Source: Coniella vitis
Lineage: Eukaryota; Ascomycota; Sordariomycetes; Diaporthales; Schizoparmaceae
Assembly: GCA_011317545.1 (NCBI GenBank)
Contig: WUJK01000009.1
Coordinates: 1,860,001-1,924,000, forward strand
DNA length: 64,000 bases
Direction: 5' to 3'
The translations under genes were made by a program, and so were the position numbers. The notes below the pieces were generated by a model. That model saw only the letters and a list, made by a program, of their open reading frames with translations. It made no database searches and was not told where the DNA came from. Shown here piece by piece: positions 59,691-64,000 of the stretch. Every line of letters starts with the position of its first letter. Within the stretch, counting starts at the first letter, position 1.

Positions 59691-60589
59691 CCGGACTAGT
59701 TACGCTAGCACACCTCCCAAGGGGTATCTCGGCGTATACTGCCTATCGTACTACTAAGGAGCGTATATACACCCACCTAGTATATATATTCGTAATATAA
59801 CCCTAGCCCGAAGGCTGCTTTATAGCGTAATAGCTACGTCCCAGAGGCTAAATACTCCAGGGATTAATCTTAGAGCAGAGTTATATAATACTATTAGTAT
59901 AGCCCGTATAAAGCTACGTTTTCATTAGGTTAGCGTATTACCGTATAATATTATAGGCCCACGGGTAAATATACGGCTTCGGTATACTAGGGCATAAAGC
60001 CTTAGTTAGTATATTCTCTTCTCGTCTAGAGATTAATATTATATAAGCGCTAGATAAGAGCGTCTTCCGAGCAGCTTATAAGCTATATAAAAGACTATCG
60101 GTAATAGGACCCGTATCGACGGTAGACCTATAGAAAACTCTATCTACGGGTAGATCTTAAATATAAGAGCTATTTAAAAGCAGCTCTCGCGCCGTTATAT
60201 AAATACTACTTTTACTTCTCTCCTTAAGTTAGTTAATAATAGAAATTAGGATCGAAATTATAAATACTCTCTCGATACCCGTTTATATTTAACTAACTTC
60301 TTTTCTACCTACCTTATATATCTAACGGTATTTATATACTTATTTAGTATATAGCCTTAGGATATTATACCCCTATAACGAGTAATTTAGGTAATTCCCT
60401 ATCTAAGTAAATAATAATAATAATAATATAATAATAACTATATAATAAATAGTTACTTAAATAATAGAAGAATAATAGTATATTATTAAAGGAGTAATAT
60501 AATAATAGTGTAAAGATAATATACAAAAACTAAAAGCGCTTATAATATAACTTATATAAATCGAATAATCCCGTAGCCTATTATTATAG

Positions 60590-61710
60590 GAGCTATTAAT
60601 AAGTATTAATAATTTAATAGCCGAATACCCTAATTCGATATTTAATAAACTAGAAGATACTTATACCCCTATCTCCTAAGATATAGAAGATACCGATATC
60701 GATATAAATAAAGCCCTAGAGAGTATAATCGTATTTAAATATAAGCCCCTTTCTTAGCTAGCGAACTTTAAGGGTATATATACTTAATTCCTAGCTTAGG
60801 AGTATATTATAAGGTATAAACTCGTCCGAGATACCTATTTTATCGGGAATTATATAAATAAATTCTAAGAAATCTATAAGTATTTAAAGGGAGATATAAA
60901 GGTTATAGCGAGGAGCTATTATATTATAGGAGGAGAGTATAGCCTTTAGAAACCCTCCTTATTCCTATAATAGCTCTATTACCGATATTATAACGAGAAT
61001 TATATTATTACTATTTCTTAAAAGCTCCGGAGCTTTACTTAGAAGAAAAGCTAACCCTTCCCTAACTTCTTCTCTTAATAGGAGAAGTTATTAATAGACT
61101 CCGGCGGTATAAAATAGCCGGACTTAGCTAAATTAATATACCTAAAGGGCGCTATTAATAGTATATTATATATATAGCTTATTAGTATAGAAATATCGTC
61201 GATATATAATAATTAGGTAAAGAAAGCGTTTTATATTTCGGCTAAGCTAGAAAGCTATATTATTATCCGAGATAATAGCTATACTTCGCCCTTAAGCTAT
61301 TTATCCGGAGCTATAGTATAGCGTTTTAAAATAACCTAATAAATAGGAGGAAACGGATAGAAATTATAAAACCCTTATACGGATCCCGATAAGGATATAG
61401 TTATAACTAATATTAATACTTTATAAACTAATAAATAGCGTATAAGGTAGGTTAATTAGGCGGAGATTAGGTATAGGAAAGAGTAGGGACTTTATTATAA
61501 ATACGGACGTTCGAATTATAGAATCGCTTATTACCCCTTCCTACCCGTATACCCGCTTATTAGCTCCGGAACTATATAGGAGACGGAAATTAATATCGCC
61601 GATATTAACCTTATCGACCTTAACGATATTACCGAGGAATAGGAGGAAAACTAGCTATTTCTATATAGAGTTATATATAGGAGCTTATAGATCTCGACTT
61701 TAGCTTATAA
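60590..61710 (+). pseudogene. Degraded gag of a Ty3/Gypsy-type element
   Basis: One frame (codons starting at 60590 plus multiples of 3) gives a continuous gag-like protein interrupted only by TAA/TAG. It contains an acidic N-terminal part, a gag-core-like helical region and, near 61494-61547, the spacing of a CCHC zinc knuckle in which the Cys/His codons now read Tyr (TAT/TAC), as C-to-T or G-to-A change predicts. It uses a different frame from pol, which suggests a frameshift between gag and pol in the living element. It may begin somewhat upstream, near 60.5 kb. Confidence 0.75.
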
Positions 61711-61740
61711 GAAATAAAGCGTTAGATAAATAGAAACTAT

Positions 61741-64000
61741 TTTATAATAAACCTATTTTATAATTTAATTCTATTTATCCTAATATTTATTAATTCTAAC
61801 TATAACTATTATTCTATTATAAGCGAGATATTTATATATAAGTTAAGACTTCCGTATATACCTATCCCGCTTAAAACCTTTTATTAATTATTAAGGGAGA
61901 GAATATTATATAAATAGCCCGTTATCCGTTATATAACCTACTTTAATATAAATTTAAATAGGTATTTATATCGTATTTAAGCTTATATAATTCCCCGCTT
62001 TTAGTATAACCTTATTTTAGGAAAACCTTAGGTAGAAAGAGAGAGGGTAATATATATAGCTTATAAATACCGCTTAAATATTAAATAAGTAAGAGGATTA
62101 AAGGTTTAGGAATAAGAATATAGTTTTAAGAACTTTAACTATACGTTTATTAATACCCTTATTATCTAAAGCGAAGTCCGGCGTATAAAATACTTAAGTA
62201 CTATTTAAATAGCGCTTTTTAGTATTATAATAGCCGATATTATTAAGGCCCTATTACCGAAAATAGAATCCTCGGTTAATAAGAAACTCCCCCTAAAGTA
62301 TTATAAGTTCCGGAACCTCTTCGATAAGGATATAGCTTCCGCGCTACCGCTATATAGAAAAGGAGTAGATTATAAGATTTAGCTATATAAGAAGGCGGAT
62401 AGGTTTATTATAAACGCCCTATAGGGCTTATTATACGGGATATCTAGAGAAGAACTTATTATATTAAGGAAGACCCTTACCGAGCTATTCGATATAAGCT
62501 ATATTAAAGCTAATAACTCCTTAATAGGAGCTCCTATAATCTTTATTAAGAAACTAGGGGGTAGCCTCCGTTTTTATATAGATTATTATATACTTAATAC
62601 TATTTCGGAAGCCGATTATTACCCGCTCCCCCTTATTAAAGAGACCCTATTTAATATTATAAACGCTAAATATTTTACTAAGCTCGATATATAAATAGCG
62701 TTTTATAAGCTTTATATTAAGGAAGGAGATAAGTAGAAGACTGCTTTTCGTATAAGGTATAGCTTCTTCGAATAGCTAGTAACCCCGTTCGGACTTATAA
62801 GCGCTCCTATAACGTTTTAACGCTATATTAATAATACTTTATACCCCTACCTAGATATCTTCTATTTAATTTATATCGATAATATTCTAATATATACCGA
62901 CGGTACGGCTAAAAACTATTAAGTAAAGGTAAAGCTAGTATTATACGCTTTCGAAGTAATAGGTCTAAATTTAGATATTATTAAATATAAATTCAGCGTA
63001 ACCGAGACGAAGTACTTAGGCTTTATTATCGAAGCGGGGGTAAGGATTTATATAAACCCTAAGAAAGTATATATTATATACGATTAAGAGGCTCCGAAAA
63101 TAGTTAAGGGAGTCTATAGCTTCCTAAGATTTATAAACTTTTATTATTAGTTTTATCGCTAATTATTCCGAAGTTATAAGGCCCCTCCTAGCCTTAATTA
63201 AGAAGGGGGTTTTATTTAGATTTAGGGAGTAGGAAGAAGCTATATTCGAATAGCTAAAGCGTTTCTTTATTAATAAGCTTATATTCGCCTAATAGGATCC
63301 GGATAAGGAGATAATACTAAAAGCGGATTATTTTAGATATTTATTAAGCGGCTACCTCTCTTAAAGGGATAAGTATAATATCCTCTACCTAATAATATAT
63401 TACTTATACCGCTTAAGCCCTATAGAATATAATTATAAGATTTATAATAAGGAATTATTAGCTATTATTAATTACTTAAGAATATAGGATATAAAGCTTA
63501 AAGGTATTATACTACTATTTATAATTTACTCGGATTATAAGAACCTCGAATATTTTATAATATTATAGCGTTTTACCGAAAGGTAGATCCGCTAATCCGA
63601 GATAATAGCTTATTTTTAATACTATTTAATCTACTATATAAGAATAGCTAGTAAGCGTTTAAACGCCCTCTTAAGGAGGGAATAGGATATACTATATAAT
63701 ATATCTAATAAACGCTTTACTAATAGGTAAATCTAGCTTTTACTATCGATAAAGATAAGCTAAGTTATAATATATAATAAGCTATTCCTAATAAATAATA
63801 AGGTTTTTATATAAGAGGAGCTCTAACGCTTATAAGACGATACTACCTTACGTAATAAGGTATATTCCTAGCTTATAAGTATAATTTATAGGGGTAAACG
63901 CTCTTTTCCCCCTTATCTATAGATATCTAAAGGTAAGCCTATTAAGGTATTTATAATAGAGTATTCGATCGATAAGAAAGGATTACTTAAGTTCTATAAA
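61741..64000 (+). pseudogene. Degraded pol (protease, RT, RNase H) of a Ty3/Gypsy-type element
   Basis: In the frame starting at 61741 an aspartic protease can be followed, with its active-site Asp now Asn (61792-61800) and the LILGKP segment intact (62011-62028). Reverse transcriptase covers about 62530-62930 (LRFYIDYYILN, PLPLIKETL, FTKLDI, TPFGLISAP). The YIDD box reads YIDN at 62872-62883. One extra T near 63151-63154 shifts the frame. RNase H then continues in the next frame (KADYFRYLLSGY at about 63320, YKIYNKELLAII at about 63435, KNLEYF at about 63540) to about 63670. The remainder to the window edge should be the integrase start. In-frame stops rule out function. Confidence 0.85.

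Larger units (their letters stand above)
58631..64000. mobile_element. RIP-mutated transposon block, includes Ty3/Gypsy-type LTR retrotransposon
   Basis: From about 58.6 kb the sequence turns very AT-rich, with TA everywhere, CG still common and CA/TG almost missing. Reading 60541 to about 62740 I found no CpA or TpG at all. This is the footprint of C-to-T change in the CpA context on both strands (RIP). Reading through the TAA/TAG codons so created, retroelement gag, protease, reverse transcriptase and RNase H frames can be followed in order on the plus strand. The element leaves the window before its integrase ends. LTR borders could not be placed. The stretch 58.6-60.4 kb may contain other, nested elements. 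Confidence 0.9.

Noticed and set aside
1..64000. Secondary-metabolite cluster, CRISPR array, or bacterial-type operon
   Set aside because: No polyketide synthase, peptide synthetase or terpene cyclase is present. Repeats are simple or transposon-derived. Genes are spliced and individually promoted.

Overview
The window is from a filamentous ascomycete (Pezizomycotina), most likely a sordariomycete. Small spliceosomal introns (about 54-290 nt, GTRNGT donors, CTAAC/CTGAC branch sites) interrupt GC-rich genes separated by 0.5-4 kb AT-richer intergenic DNA. The gene set is typical of these fungi: a RID-class DNA methyltransferase, Kap114, PI31, Vps9, Gyp5, Rtn1, Dfg5-type GH76 and His5. A block saturated with RIP-type mutation ends the window. 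I cannot name the species.

Layout. 1-625: 3' end of a Golgi MNN2-type mannosyltransferase. 2.36-3.46 kb (-): membrane-anchored SGNH/CE3-like esterase. 6.88 kb (-): tRNA-Glu with a short intron. 7.67-10.73 kb (-): RID-type cytosine methyltransferase. 12.58 kb (+): tRNA-Thr. 13.28-15.98 kb (-): VPS9-CUE Rab5 exchange factor. 17.10-18.36 kb (+): PI31-like proteasome regulator. 19.15-22.48 kb (-): Kap114/importin-9, divergent from REV7 (23.44-24.34 kb, +). 24.41-25.07 kb (-) and 26.52-27.50 kb (+): two head-to-head paralogous small GPI-anchored proteins. 29.97-31.91 kb (+): GH76/Dfg5-type enzyme. 32.43-33.85 kb (-): HIS5, with two Gcn4-type sites upstream. 35.25-37.79 kb (+): C2H2 zinc-finger protein that also has two hydrophobic segments. 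39.09-40.23 kb (+): CE16-like secreted esterase. 42.55-44.47 kb (+): polyglutamine SS18/SSXT-like protein. 48.30-52.13 kb (+): Gyp5-type TBC RabGAP. 54.52-56.09 kb (+): reticulon. 58.6-64 kb: RIP-destroyed transposon DNA, including a Ty3/Gypsy-type gag-pol that runs off the end.

Splice sites were chosen so that reading frames and family motifs join. Every multi-exon model given here sums to a whole number of codons and ends at a stop. There is no secondary-metabolite cluster. Several genes touch cell-wall or secretory functions (MNN2, GH76, the esterases, Vps9, Gyp5, reticulon), but nothing shows they are co-regulated.

The two most interesting signals are not genes. First, the right end appears to have lost essentially every CpA/TpG dinucleotide over more than 2 kb while keeping CpG, and the same window encodes the enzyme class required for RIP. 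Second, a short motif (TACATAGTA / TACTATGTA) recurs at least 22 times in intergenic DNA, often as inverted or tandem pairs, and none of the copies found lies in a coding exon.
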